From Gammaproteobacteria bacterium 50_400_T64 (GTDB lineage: Bacteria; Pseudomonadota; Gammaproteobacteria; Pseudomonadales; Porticoccaceae): a DNA stretch of 64,000 bases. Position numbers and translations under genes: made by a program. The stretch is from assembly GCA_002162755.1 (NCBI GenBank), contig MAAS01000014.1:124001-188000 (forward strand), written 5' to 3'. Below the pieces are notes generated by a model. It was not told where the DNA came from, did no database searches, and saw only the letters and a program-made list of their open reading frames with translations. This document shows, one piece after another, positions 33,980-43,298 of this stretch; the stretch's first letter is position 1; every line of letters begins with the position of its first letter.

Positions 33980-34678
33980 ATGACATTGACGAAAAAACTC
34001 GGCGCAGAATTTATAGGCACATTCTGGTTGGTATTGGGTGGCTGTGGTAGTGCTGTACTGGCCGCTGCATTTCCCGATGTTGGCATTGGCTTACTTGGCG
34101 TTTCTTTGGCCTTCGGTTTAACCGTTGTCACCATGGCTTTTGCGATTGGTCATATTTCCGGCTGCCACCTTAACCCTGCCGTGTCGTTCGGGCTCTGGTC
34201 GGGCGGACGTTTTTCCCTCAGCGAACTAGCGCCGTATATCGGCGCACAGATAGCAGGCGGTGTGGCTGGCGCTGCAATCTTATATGTCATTGCTTCAGGG
34301 CAAGTGGGTTTTGATGCTAGCGCAAGCGGATTTGCATCAAACGGTTATGGCGAGCACTCCCCGGGAGGCTATAGCTTAACGGCCGCACTGGTCACCGAAA
34401 TCGTTATGACCTTTATGTTTTTGATTATTATATTGGGTGCCACTGACAAGCGCGCACCACAGGGCTTTGCGCCACTGGCCATTGGCCTCGGGCTTACGCT
34501 GGTTCACCTCATTAGTATTCCCATCACCAACACCTCAGTTAACCCGGCGCGCAGTACCGGTGTCGCTATTTTTCAAGGTGACTGGGCTCTGTCGCAACTA
34601 TGGCTTTTCTGGATCGCACCCATTGTCGGCGCAGTATTAGCGGGAATCGTTTACCGTTGGTTTGAACGCGAAGAATAG
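33980..34678 (+). CDS. aqpZ: Aquaporin Z
   Basis: 232 residues from the ATG at 33980; the chosen start follows AAAGGGA and aligns with the family's N-terminus (a codon 81 bases upstream does not). Six membrane helices and two half-helices with NPA boxes, HLNPAVSFG and SVNPARSTG. The ar/R filter region [19 protein letters not shown] is nearly that of E. coli AqpZ, so it should conduct water and exclude glycerol. Inner-membrane tetramer by family. Alone between two terminators. Osmotic adjustment fits the sodium antiporters elsewhere in the window. Confidence 0.95.
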   Translation: MTLTKKLGAEFIGTFWLVLGGCGSAVLAAAFPDVGIGLLGVSLAFGLTVVTMAFAIGHISGCHLNPAVSFGLWSGGRFSLSELAPYIGAQIAGGVAGAAILYVIASGQVGFDASASGFASNGYGEHSPGGYSLTAALVTEIVMTFMFLIIILGATDKRAPQGFAPLAIGLGLTLVHLISIPITNTSVNPARSTGVAIFQGDWALSQLWLFWIAPIVGAVLAGIVYRWFEREE

Positions 34679-34704
34679 AAACGTACAGCTTTACCCATCA
34701 AAAA

Positions 34705-34734
34705 AATGCCGAGTCACTAATGACTCGGCATTTT
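34705..34734. terminator. Bidirectional terminator after aqpZ
   Basis: AATGCCGAGTCA (34705-34716) pairs with TGACTCGGCATT (34721-34732) across 4 bases, with A-rich flank before and T-rich flank after. It can also end the minus-strand monooxygenase gene at 34776. Confidence 0.88.
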
Positions 34735-34775
34735 CATTTCAATAGCAGGTAATTGAGCTTAACGAAAAAACCAAA

Positions 34776-35834
34776 TTACAAGTTATGCAGCTCAGGTATG
34801 CACTTCTCTGCAAACAGGCTCATACTTTTGGTGGCGTAGTCATAGGGCATGCCCGCGAAGCTGAAGCAGCCGCTCATTTTGAAGTCGCCAATGACTTGCT
34901 TGCGCGCTTTGGCTTTTTCGAGAATCTGCTCGGGTGTACCCCAGATTTGATAGTCGACAAAAGCCTGGGCGACGGTATCAACGCCAACATCGTTAAGCAT
35001 TTTTGAGGCTTCGGCGTAGGAGTTATAGCCGCTGGTACCTTCAAAGTGATCGCCCGCCATTTCATAGTGATTCGCGGCGGTGAGGAAGTACTCGGCGGCG
35101 TATTTGCGCGCCATTTCTTCGGCGCGGTCGGCGTTCTCATCACAAACGACAAAGTCGATACACAGCACGGGGGGTGCTGTGGCATTGTGTTTTTTCTGGA
35201 AGAGTTCACGATAGCGGCCAATTTCAACGGCCATATCGGCGAGAGGCTTCTGCATAAACAACATAATGGTGGTGCCCATATTGGCACCGGCGTCGATTGA
35301 GTCGGGTGACATAGCGACCGAGTAAATACGATCGTCAAAGCTGTAAGGGGGGCGTGGACGAATTTCAACGCGCGGCTGTTTAATCACTTCACCGTCATAT
35401 TCAGCGAAGCCAGTTTTCAGCGCATTGATAATCATTTCAGCACTTTCGTCGAACTGCACGCGGCTCTTGCTCATGTCGAGACGGAAGTTATCGTATTCGA
35501 TACGGGCCAGGCCTCGGCCCATGCCAAAGATGGTGCGACCTTTACTGTAGTAGTCGAGCAGGCAAATTTCTTCCGCGACGCGCAAAGGGTCGTGCCAGGG
35601 CAAGATAACAGCGCCAGTACCGAGCTTGATTTTGCTTGTTTGACCCGCCATGTAGCTGAGGAACTGGGTGACGTCGGGGCACATGGTGTAGTCGGTGAAG
35701 TGATGCTCAACACACCACAGCGAGTCGAAGCCCAGGGGTTCAGCCAGTTTGGCAATTTCAAGCTCAGCGTCGTAAACGGCCAAGTCGGTCATATTACCGG
35801 GGTTTTGGAACAACATGTGAATGCCGCATTCCAT
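34776..35834 (-). CDS. LLM-class flavin-dependent oxidoreductase
   Basis: 352 residues with the bacterial-luciferase-like TIM barrel. Motifs: LGFDSLWCVEHHFTDY near residue 37, KIKLGTGAVILPWHDPLRVAEE near 70-90, GRTIFGMGRGLARIEYDNF near 100, and DSIDAGANMGTTIMLF. Such enzymes use FMNH2 or F420 for monooxygenation or C-S, C-N or aldehyde chemistry and often act with a separate reductase, which is not in this window. Start ATG at 35834 has a GGAG-type site (TAGGATAGGAGACTCTT upstream). It lies convergent with aqpZ and divergent from a broken cupin gene. Role in hydrocarbon or ketone oxidation is plausible, not shown. Confidence 0.87.
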   Translation of the reverse strand: MECGIHMLFQNPGNMTDLAVYDAELEIAKLAEPLGFDSLWCVEHHFTDYTMCPDVTQFLSYMAGQTSKIKLGTGAVILPWHDPLRVAEEICLLDYYSKGRTIFGMGRGLARIEYDNFRLDMSKSRVQFDESAEMIINALKTGFAEYDGEVIKQPRVEIRPRPPYSFDDRIYSVAMSPDSIDAGANMGTTIMLFMQKPLADMAVEIGRYRELFQKKHNATAPPVLCIDFVVCDENADRAEEMARKYAAEYFLTAANHYEMAGDHFEGTSGYNSYAEASKMLNDVGVDTVAQAFVDYQIWGTPEQILEKAKARKQVIGDFKMSGCFSFAGMPYDYATKSMSLFAEKCIPELHNL

Positions 35835-36081
35835 AAGAGTCTCCTATCCTAAAGTTGATTAATGAGTCAGTGAGTGGCCAAGCTTCTTATGCGCTTTCAA
35901 TGGCAATCTCACATTGATATCGATAATTTTGAGCACGCAATCTACCGCAAATTATCAAGCATTACCAGCGGGTAGGGTTTGTTCAAATTCATTATTCAGC
36001 AAATGGTGAAGCGCAAAAAGCTATGCACTAATAGAGTCTGAATTCTTCAAAAACCTCACAATAAAAACAAGGAGAAAAACA
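35835..36081. other. Intergenic region, LLM gene / cupin relic
   Basis: 247 bases with no gene, no clear terminator and no repeat. It holds the promoter of the LLM gene on the minus strand and an AAGGAG site at 36069-36074 for the broken cupin-like gene on the plus strand. Confidence 0.4.
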
Positions 36082-36436
36082 ATGAAAGCCGTAAGAAGAG
36101 GCGTTACTGGTGTTAATGGAAAAGGACAATCCGCCTTCATCTAAGGTGGGGCCGCGAAGATCTGTTTGGTGGCCAGGCATAGAGGATCTTGCCGATCAGG
36201 GCCAGTTAGCCATGGATGATTTATGGGTGGGCACCCTGCCTGCTAATAACGCTGCCGATAACGTTGGTGAATGCCCCGGTGAATATAACCTCGACCCCAT
36301 CTCCGGCTCGATGATGGTGCGCATCGTGGCGTTTTCACCAAAGCCCGATGGCACAGCAAAGCCTGCTCTCGACGCAGGGTTTTACTTTTATGGCCAGCGT
36401 ACACATCGCTACGTATCTAGCCCTTGTTCGAGCTAA
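36082..36436 (+). pseudogene. Frameshifted and truncated cupin-like protein relic
   Basis: An ATG at 36082 follows a good AAGGAG and codes for 20 residues (starting MKAVRRGVTG) before TAA at 36144. This resembles the N-terminus of small cupin-domain proteins (RRVVTGxDxxGxS). The reading continues in another frame from about 36119 through the region LWVGTLPANNAADN and DPISGSMMVRIVAFSPKPDG, which looks like the first half of such a cupin, but no cupin barrel with the HxH metal site follows, and the frame stops at 36436. The pattern is best explained by a frameshift plus loss of the C-terminal half. The second frame could be translated from a GTG at 36110, but it lacks a ribosome-binding site. 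Confidence 0.55.
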
Positions 36437-36481
36437 GCATTACAATGTGAGCCTTAAAACAATCACATAAGTCCTGTTACT

Positions 36482-36826
36482 ATGATTAGTCTTTATCACA
36501 ATCCACGCTGCTCAAAATCGCGCCAAACCCTGCAATTACTCGAAGACAAAGGCATCAGCCCCGAGATTGTCCTCTATCTTGAAACACCACCCGATAAGGC
36601 TGCTTTGCAGGGTTTACTCGACAAACTGGCGATTAGCCCTCGACAGTTGCTGCGCAAGAGCGAAGCCGACTACAAAGACAACAATCTGAAAGACCCCGGC
36701 CTGTCCGATGAACAACTCATCGACTTTATGCTCAAATACCCCAAGTTGATTGAGCGACCCATCGTCGTTAATGGTGATAAAGCTGCCCTTGGCCGCCCTC
36801 CGGAATCTGTTCTTGAAATCCTTTAA
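36482..36826 (+). CDS. ArsC-family glutaredoxin-like reductase
   Basis: 114 residues, thioredoxin-fold ArsC/YffB type. The catalytic Cys is in HNPRCSKSRQTL (residue 10), with three family arginines further on, including RPIVV near the C-terminus. It starts the conserved block arsC-like, DUF2069, sppA, hda, DUF2066 that occurs in many gammaproteobacteria. No arsenite pump, arsR or arsB is near, so a role in arsenate reduction is doubtful; a general glutathione-dependent reductase is as likely. The gene starts ATG at 36482 without a strong ribosome-binding site. Confidence 0.88.
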   Translation: MISLYHNPRCSKSRQTLQLLEDKGISPEIVLYLETPPDKAALQGLLDKLAISPRQLLRKSEADYKDNNLKDPGLSDEQLIDFMLKYPKLIERPIVVNGDKAALGRPPESVLEIL

Positions 36827-36879
36827 TAAATGCCTACTGCTTGTAAGCCCGGCGGAAAAAGCCCTGGAGATTGTGCCCT

Positions 36880-37257
36880 TTGAAAGATCTTAGCGAGTTG
36901 CTGCGCAAGGCACGAATGATGACTCGACTGAGCTACGGCCTACTCATTATTAGTCTCATAGGCGGAGGACTGGTCAGCGGCACACCGGTCATTTTATTGG
37001 CGTTTGCTGTTGCGCCATTGTTAATTTTCATTCCCGGCCTGCGTAAAGAAAATTATCGTTCCATCAGCATGTTGTGTTTTGCCACCCTGCTGTATTTCAC
37101 GGTAATAGTGGCCAACCTGTTTGAGCCCGACAGATCGCTGTTTGATATTAGCGCCGTAATTGCCGTGGTGACGCTGTTTATCACCACCATGATGTACAGT
37201 CGCTGGTTACAGCGGCAACAGGCCAGCTCAGCCATTGATTACAGTAACGAGTGCTAA
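36880..37257 (+). CDS. DUF2069 membrane protein
   Basis: 125 residues from TTG at 36880, about 10 bases after GGAG; ATG at 36916 (AAGG nearby) is an alternative that would leave 113 residues. Four hydrophobic segments (roughly 17-35, 37-56, 70-90, 95-115) with the PGL-type turn LIFIPGLRK and the motif LYFTVIVANLF are those of DUF2069. The family regularly sits next to arsC/wrbA and hda in gammaproteobacteria; its function is not known. Inner membrane by prediction. Confidence 0.7.
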   Translation: MKDLSELLRKARMMTRLSYGLLIISLIGGGLVSGTPVILLAFAVAPLLIFIPGLRKENYRSISMLCFATLLYFTVIVANLFEPDRSLFDISAVIAVVTLFITTMMYSRWLQRQQASSAIDYSNEC

Positions 37258-37342
37258 GTTCGTTATAAAAAGATGAATAGCAGAATATGTATTGCACAAT
37301 AAATTCCGACGGAAGAATGCCCGATAACAAGAGGTCACAAGC

Positions 37343-39217
37343 ATGACAGGAAGTACGAAAGATAAGAAACAAAAGGGCTTCTTCAGGAAAATGTTTTCCC
37401 TGATCAACACCACCGTTAAATTTATACGCTCGGCGATTAATATTGTTGTGCTCCTCTTTATTCTCAGCCTTATTGCCAGCATGTTCGGTGACAATGTCAA
37501 ACCTCTACCCGAACAAGCCTTTCTACGGCTAATGCCCAGTGGCATGCTCGTTGAGCAATTGACCTACACCGATCCCCTCTCGCAAATCATGGGTCAGAGA
37601 AATGACCACCCCGCTGAGACACTAATGAGCGACCTCATTGATGCGCTTGAAGGTGCGAAGACAGACCCGCGTATTACCGGGCTGGTGCTTGAGCTGGATT
37701 TCCTCGCGGGTGGCGGCATTAGCAAATTACAAACTCTTGGCGATGCTATAACAGACTTTAAAACCAGTGGTAAACCGATAATTGCCGTTGGTAACAACTA
37801 CACGCAAGAACAGTATTTTCTAGCCAGCTTTGCCGATGAGATTCATCTCAATCCCATGGGTGCAGTCATTCTCAGCGGCTATGGCAACTACCATCCCTTT
37901 TTTAAAGAGGCACTCGACAAGCTAAAAATCAACTTCCATGTCTTTCGCGTGGGTGAGTTTAAAGATGCCGTCGAACCTTTTATTCGTAATGATATGTCAG
38001 CTGCGTCAAAGGCCCAGGCTTCACTTTGGTTAAATGAACTATGGCAGGCCTATATCAGCGGTGTTGAAAACAATCGACAACTACCTGCCCTTACGATTAA
38101 TAATTACCTCACTAACATGAGCCATAATTTAGAACTTGCCAAAGGCAGTGGTGCGCATCTGGCATTGCAACATGGTCTGGTTGATCACCTAAGCCCACGC
38201 CCCACCATGCGCAAACGTTTACAGTCGATGGCTGGGCTGAATGAAAAGAAAGATGACTATCTTCATGTCGGGGTTCAGGAGTATTTATTCCATCAAAAAC
38301 TCCAGCTCTCCGAGCCAGTGAGTGAAAATAAAATTGCACTGATTATTGCCAAGGGCACTATCTACGACGGTACGCGTCCCGAGGGCGATATTGGCAGTAA
38401 AAACTTTAGCGACTTACTGGCTAAAGTGCGTAAAGACAAAGATATTCGCGCATTGGTACTGCGTATAGATAGCCCCGGTGGTAGCGCTTTTGCTTCAGAA
38501 GTTATGCGCCGTGAAATCGAACAAATTCAGAAAAGCGGTATTCCCGTTGTTGTTTCCATGGGCTCACTCGCCGCATCGGGCGGTTACTGGATAGCCGCTG
38601 GTGCCGATCAAATTTGGGCATCACCCACAACAATTACCGGCTCTATTGGTGTCTTCGGTGTGGTCCCGACCTTCGAGAATAGTCTTGCGACATTGGGTAT
38701 TCATAACGATGGTATCGGCACCTCCCCCATTGCCGACATCTACCACCTCGACCGGCCGATGAGCCCCCAGGCCGAGCAATTGATACAGCTTGGCGTTAAC
38801 AATATATACCAGCAATTTATTGACCTTGTTGCTAAAGGTCGTGACAGCACGCCTGCAGAAATCCATGAAATTGCCCAGGGCCGTGTATGGACGGGGCGTA
38901 AAGCAAAAGAACTTGGTTTAGTTGACGAACTGGGTAGCCTTGATGACGCCATTGCAGCCGCTGCAAAGATCGCAGACCTGGATGATTACGAGCTTATCGA
39001 TATTGAGCCGAGTCTTGATTTGCGACGACAATTGTTAAAACAGCTGGCCCAGAAGGTACAAATAAGCGCCCAGAGTCTGGGAATCAACAGCGGCAACAGC
39101 ACCCCGCTGATGCCTATATTGAATCAATATGCCAAGCAGTTTTTATCGCAAACCTACTTGCTTGAACAGGCACCCGGGCACGTGTATTTACAGTGCTGGC
39201 AGTGTCGAATTGATTAA
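37343..39217 (+). CDS. sppA: Signal peptide peptidase SppA, 67-kDa type
   Basis: 624 residues, full length for the long SppA. One N-terminal membrane helix (about 30-50) anchors the periplasmic tandem S49 domains. The catalytic Lys is in FRVGEFKDAVEPF of the first half and the Ser in VVVSMGSLAASGGYW of the second half, as in E. coli SppA. It cuts the remnant signal peptides left in the inner membrane after secretion. The N-terminal 25 residues are strongly basic. Starts ATG at 37343; converges with hda. Confidence 0.95.
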   Translation: MTGSTKDKKQKGFFRKMFSLINTTVKFIRSAINIVVLLFILSLIASMFGDNVKPLPEQAFLRLMPSGMLVEQLTYTDPLSQIMGQRNDHPAETLMSDLIDALEGAKTDPRITGLVLELDFLAGGGISKLQTLGDAITDFKTSGKPIIAVGNNYTQEQYFLASFADEIHLNPMGAVILSGYGNYHPFFKEALDKLKINFHVFRVGEFKDAVEPFIRNDMSAASKAQASLWLNELWQAYISGVENNRQLPALTINNYLTNMSHNLELAKGSGAHLALQHGLVDHLSPRPTMRKRLQSMAGLNEKKDDYLHVGVQEYLFHQKLQLSEPVSENKIALIIAKGTIYDGTRPEGDIGSKNFSDLLAKVRKDKDIRALVLRIDSPGGSAFASEVMRREIEQIQKSGIPVVVSMGSLAASGGYWIAAGADQIWASPTTITGSIGVFGVVPTFENSLATLGIHNDGIGTSPIADIYHLDRPMSPQAEQLIQLGVNNIYQQFIDLVAKGRDSTPAEIHEIAQGRVWTGRKAKELGLVDELGSLDDAIAAAAKIADLDDYELIDIEPSLDLRRQLLKQLAQKVQISAQSLGINSGNSTPLMPILNQYAKQFLSQTYLLEQAPGHVYLQCWQCRID

Positions 39218-39264
39218 TGGAGGTTTTGAAAAAGGCCTTTCTATTAGGTCTGTTACAGGACGGC

Positions 39265-39984
39265 TTACCAGCCAAAGGCTTTTTTCATCAAAGGGATGGT
39301 GACTCTACTTTTCTGCTGCAAGGCAAAAGTATCAAGGCGGTGAAGGAGATCAATTAAAGAATGGATATCTCTGGGTGCTCGATTCAGTAAAAAGCCGAGC
39401 GCGTCCTCACTCATGTTCAAACCCAGGCGGGCCGCACGAAATTGCACGATGTCGGCTTTATCTGCCTCGCTATACTGAGGCAATTGAAAGACCGTACTTG
39501 CTGCCAGGCGAGATTCAAGATCCGCCAATGTAAACGATAGTGCTCGAGGGGCAGCGTTGGCGCTCATTAACAAGCGCCCCCCTGCTGCCATCACTTCATT
39601 AAATAGATGAAATAGCGCCTCTTCCCACTCGGGCACACCAACCGCCACGTGTAAATTATCGAGACACACCAACTCACACTCAGCCAGGCCTTGTAAAACA
39701 TCCTGCGGCGGGTAGCTGAGCATTGCCTCAAGGGGTAAGTATTGAATGCTTTGTCCGCGACTCACTGCCTCGTGACAGGCTGCCTGTAAGAGATGCGTTA
39801 AACCACTACCCACGCCGCCCCAAAGCAACACATTGCTGTTGGCTGGCAAATTGACCCCTTCCTCAAACAGGTTTTTAAGTGCTAGCAGCACTTGCTGGCG
39901 AATAGACTGGGGGCTGGTCAGAAAGTTATCGAACAAGGTGTCATCGGCGAGAGAGAGTGCCAGATTAAGCTGTTGGGCAGGCAT
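39265..39984 (-). CDS. hda: DnaA regulatory inactivator Hda
   Basis: 239 residues, an AAA+ domain related to DnaA domain III. Walker A is the Hda variant GGVGSGLTHLL, Walker B is CELVCLDNLHV, and the C-terminal part ends with LIDLLHRLDTFALQQKSRVTIPLMKKAF. The clamp-binding motif is expected near the N-terminus, here MPAQQLNLAL. It stimulates ATP hydrolysis by DnaA when bound to the sliding clamp, preventing over-initiation. Its start is 3 bases past the stop of the DUF2066 gene, so the two are probably co-transcribed, as in other gammaproteobacteria. Confidence 0.93.
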   Translation of the reverse strand: MPAQQLNLALSLADDTLFDNFLTSPQSIRQQVLLALKNLFEEGVNLPANSNVLLWGGVGSGLTHLLQAACHEAVSRGQSIQYLPLEAMLSYPPQDVLQGLAECELVCLDNLHVAVGVPEWEEALFHLFNEVMAAGGRLLMSANAAPRALSFTLADLESRLAASTVFQLPQYSEADKADIVQFRAARLGLNMSEDALGFLLNRAPRDIHSLIDLLHRLDTFALQQKSRVTIPLMKKAFGW

Positions 39985-39987
39985 CGG

Positions 39988-41121
39988 TCAGCGCGCCGCC
40001 TGCCAGCGAAAGTACGCAGCAGTATCTGTTCGCGGCCCTGCAACCGAAGTAAGCTCCGTTGTACTGTCATTATCGAGCTGGGTGACTCGCGACAAACGGG
40101 ACTCTTTATTCAGCGCTCTTAACAGTACGCGGGACTCTCCTTCCATCGCTAAATCGAGAATAATCGTGTCGCCCTCAATGCTGCGCACCTTCACCCCATT
40201 CACGATTTCGAGTCCACTCAGAAAATGATTGAGCTCTGAAAATGCGGCAAAACTGTTGATGTTTTCGACGACGACACGAAACAAGTTGGCCTCAGCATCA
40301 GCAAAATAAGCCATTTGTTCGGCGAGGCGGTCAACGACCTGATCGATACTACGACTCAAAAAAGCACTTTCAGAATCAGACTCCAGGGTATTAAGCACAG
40401 TACCCTCACCAGCCAGTTTTCCGCTGCGCCCGGCAAGATACCAGGAGCCTCTAACAGCACCGCTCGATACCTCGCTATAGCGCAGTACCAACCAGGAATC
40501 AGCCCCGTAGCGCTTTGCGGCATCACCTAATTGCTGTTCATTCAATGACCAGGCAGCGAGGGCATTAAGCGCTAATTGGTCATTCAGATCATATAAAGGC
40601 AATTGAAAGGGCTGACCACGGCTTTTAAACGTACTCGCCAGTTCGGGGGGTAAATCCGCCTCATCGACAAAACGGTAGCCCGAGGCCGTTTGCTCAACGA
40701 CCCAGATTAATAATTCGGGACGATTCGCTGGCCAAATCGGCAGATCAAGTTTACGCATCAGGTCATCAATCGCCGCCTTGGCAAACTGCACTGACAAGGG
40801 CGTATTCTGTTCAATTGGCACGCCATCACTCTCTATCGGCTCCACGATAGCAGGACGCGGTAAGTAGGCATATTTGACCATGTAATTACTCGCCTGGCTC
40901 AATGCATCGCTGACGCCCGGCTGAGCGGCAATATCTTTTGCCCCCGTGGTTTTAATCAATACCTGAGCCAGCGCCAGGGAGAAACCCTGTTGACGATGTT
41001 TGCGATTTTGGTCGGGCACTTCAACGGTTGCGGAATATAAATCATTTATAGCAACGGCGAGCACCAGTGACGGAAGGCTCGAGAAGAAAATAATCAGCAA
41101 TGTTCTACAAATAAGTCTCAT
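39988..41121 (-). CDS. DUF2066 exported protein
   Basis: 377 residues. Signal peptide (cleavage near VLA-VAINDLY), then the DUF2066 core (DLYSATVEVPDQNRKHRQQGFSLALAQVLIKTTG near residue 25-60). The family is found beside hda and purM in gammaproteobacteria; its role is unknown. It is the first gene of the hda unit and faces purM with a 260-base divergent region. Nothing in its sequence shows catalytic motifs. Confidence 0.85.
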   Translation of the reverse strand: MRLICRTLLIIFFSSLPSLVLAVAINDLYSATVEVPDQNRKHRQQGFSLALAQVLIKTTGAKDIAAQPGVSDALSQASNYMVKYAYLPRPAIVEPIESDGVPIEQNTPLSVQFAKAAIDDLMRKLDLPIWPANRPELLIWVVEQTASGYRFVDEADLPPELASTFKSRGQPFQLPLYDLNDQLALNALAAWSLNEQQLGDAAKRYGADSWLVLRYSEVSSGAVRGSWYLAGRSGKLAGEGTVLNTLESDSESAFLSRSIDQVVDRLAEQMAYFADAEANLFRVVVENINSFAAFSELNHFLSGLEIVNGVKVRSIEGDTIILDLAMEGESRVLLRALNKESRLSRVTQLDNDSTTELTSVAGPRTDTAAYFRWQAAR

Positions 41122-41380
41122 CGACGAATTGTATCAGCTGAGCCGCTCTCAAAGCAGCTAGAAGCGCATTCGCACACTTGAATACAGGGTATTTTGTCGA
41201 TTGATGAAGAAACAGATCGCTAGCGTCATCCATCGTTACCGCTAGCGGTTTAGTCGCAACACCCCTTTTTCGATGCGTCGTCATCGGCTCACGACAAAAA
41301 AATTCTGGTTCAAAGCAAAGTTGCACCTGCTTTTCTTTGCCAGTCCCTATAAAATGCGCGCTTTAATCAGGATAGTCGCC

Positions 41381-42427
41381 ATGAGTCAGAATCAGCCCCC
41401 TTCAATTACCTATAAAGACGCCGGCGTTGACATCGAGGCGGGCAATGCTCTGGTTGAACGTATTAAGCAGGTTGCGGTGCGCACCCGACGCCCGGAAGTC
41501 ATGGCCGGGCTCGGTGGTTTTGGCGCGTTGTGCAAAATCCCCGCAGGCTATAAAGAGCCGGTTCTAGTGTCTGGTACCGATGGTGTCGGCACCAAACTGC
41601 GCCTGGCCATTGACCTGAAAAAACACGACACCGTGGGCATCGACCTCGTTGCCATGTGCGTTAATGATCTCATTGTCTGTGGCGCTGAGCCGCTGTTCTT
41701 TCTCGATTACTACGCCACGGGCAAGCTCGATATCGATATCGCTGCGGCGGTTGTAACGGGCATCGGCAAAGGTTGTGAGCTTTCGGCTTGCTCTCTGGTG
41801 GGTGGCGAGACGGCTGAAATGCCCGGCATGTATGAAGGTGAAGATTACGATCTGGCGGGCTTCTGTGTCGGCGTGGTTGAGAACGATAATATTATCGACG
41901 GTAAAGAAGTCGCTGCCGGTGACGTGCTGATTGGCCTGGCCTCAAGTGGCCCCCATTCCAACGGCTATTCACTGATTCGTAAAATCCTCGAAGTGAACGA
42001 AATTAACCCAGCAGATGTTGAACTCGACGGTCAGAACCTGGCCGATGTATTACTGACGCCAACGCGTATCTACGTTAAATCACTGCTCCACCTTATTCGC
42101 GAGAGCAAAGTTCACGCCCTCGCCCACATTACGGGTGGCGGCCTGTTGGAAAACATCCCCCGCGTACTACCCGAACATACCAAAGCGCTTATTGATACTA
42201 GCACCTGGACTGCACCACCCATCTTCAAATGGTTGCAGGAAAAGGGCAATATCTCGCCCACTGAAATGTATCGCACGTTTAACTGCGGCATTGGCATGGT
42301 GATTTGCGTGCCGGCATCAGAAACAGACACCGCACTGGGTTTACTGTCCGCAGCCGGTGAAACAGCCATGGTAATCGGTACTATTGCCGCTGCAAAAGAC
42401 GGCGAAGAGGCTGTCGAACTGAACTAA
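41381..42427 (+). CDS. purM: Phosphoribosylformylglycinamidine cyclo-ligase PurM
   Basis: 348 residues from ATG at 41381, which has AGGA about eight bases upstream and gives the family's usual length; the open frame reaches further up but has no support. Motifs: [15 protein letters not shown] at the N-terminus, [47 protein letters not shown] and [16 protein letters not shown]. It makes aminoimidazole ribotide in purine synthesis. In most gammaproteobacteria purN follows purM; here a DUF3108 gene is next and purN is missing from this position. Confidence 0.97.
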   Translation: MSQNQPPSITYKDAGVDIEAGNALVERIKQVAVRTRRPEVMAGLGGFGALCKIPAGYKEPVLVSGTDGVGTKLRLAIDLKKHDTVGIDLVAMCVNDLIVCGAEPLFFLDYYATGKLDIDIAAAVVTGIGKGCELSACSLVGGETAEMPGMYEGEDYDLAGFCVGVVENDNIIDGKEVAAGDVLIGLASSGPHSNGYSLIRKILEVNEINPADVELDGQNLADVLLTPTRIYVKSLLHLIRESKVHALAHITGGGLLENIPRVLPEHTKALIDTSTWTAPPIFKWLQEKGNISPTEMYRTFNCGIGMVICVPASETDTALGLLSAAGETAMVIGTIAAAKDGEEAVELN

Positions 42428-42465
42428 ATCAGATTCGGGAACTCGAACTCAATAACTTTAAAAAA

Positions 42466-42500
42466 ATCGCTAGAGGGCATGAATAACACCCTCTAGCGAT
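42466..42500 (-). terminator. Strong hairpin between purM and the DUF3108 gene
   Basis: ATCGCTAGAGGG (42466-42477) pairs perfectly with CCCTCTAGCGAT (42489-42500) across 11 bases. The A-run lies before it, so in the minus-strand direction it is a classic terminator with a T-run, but no minus-strand gene reads into it. In the plus direction it lacks a T-run; it may pause transcription or protect RNA. Confidence 0.6.
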
Positions 42501-42523
42501 GGTTCCTACCGCGACGATTGATT

Positions 42524-43246
42524 ATGCGTGCCTCCGTTAGTACAGCCGTTAGCACATTATTTTTATTCTTTCTTTTTACCACCCCGCTGCTCGCCACCGA
42601 GACCAGCCGCCCGTTTACACTTCAACCCTATCAGGCAAGCTACACTGCAAAATACAACGGCATGCCGATTGAAGCCCAGCGTGAACTGCTTAAGCTCGAG
42701 CAAGGCTACCGCCTCGAAACATTGGCGAATAACTTCCTCGGCAATATGCGTGAAACCGAGCAGTTTCACCTCGATGTCGAAGGCCGTATTCGCACTGATG
42801 GTTATGTGTCAAAGCGCTCTTTCTTCGGTAGCAAGCGCAAAGAAAAGCTGGTCATCGATCATCAGCTCAACAAGGCCATTTATACGCGTAAGAAGAAAAG
42901 ACGTGAAACCACTCTGCAGCCCGACCACCTGGGCCCGGTCAGCTATCAACTGCAATTACGGCGCGACCTTGCCCAAGCTGATTCACCCCTGAAATACACG
43001 GTAATTTCCCACGGAAAAATTAAAAGCTATCAATTTGAACGCCTTGGTGAAGAAGCCATTAGTACCGGAATCGGTGACATTACAGCCTTAAAAATACGCC
43101 GCATTCGAGATAACAAAGAGCGCGAAACCGTTTTCTGGATGGCCGAAGAGTTTGCCTACCTCCCCGTTAAAATTTGGCAGCGAGAAGAAGACGGTAAAAG
43201 CTACGAAATGACATTAAAGTCTGTCAGCTTTGAAGGCCGCGAGTAA
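42524..43246 (+). CDS. DUF3108 exported protein
   Basis: 240 residues from the ATG at 42524. Signal peptide (MRASVSTAVSTLFLFFLFTTPLLA), then the DUF3108 domain: PYQASYTAKYNGMPIEAQRELLKLEQGYRLETLANNFLGNMRETEQF, a beta-rich fold related to lipid-binding YceI/LolA-like half barrels by appearance. In related genomes it lies beside purMN. Likely periplasmic. Function unknown. It follows purM after a hairpin and precedes the DUF3014 gene by 52 bases. Confidence 0.85.
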   Translation: MRASVSTAVSTLFLFFLFTTPLLATETSRPFTLQPYQASYTAKYNGMPIEAQRELLKLEQGYRLETLANNFLGNMRETEQFHLDVEGRIRTDGYVSKRSFFGSKRKEKLVIDHQLNKAIYTRKKKRRETTLQPDHLGPVSYQLQLRRDLAQADSPLKYTVISHGKIKSYQFERLGEEAISTGIGDITALKIRRIRDNKERETVFWMAEEFAYLPVKIWQREEDGKSYEMTLKSVSFEGRE

Positions 43247-43298
43247 TCACCGCTTAAGCTAACGGACGACAGTTAAGCGCTAAAAAAAGGAATAACGC

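Noticed and set aside
36482-36826. Arsenic resistance from the ArsC-like gene
   Set aside because: No ars regulator, pump or second reductase nearby; the gene belongs to a core block with hda and sppA.
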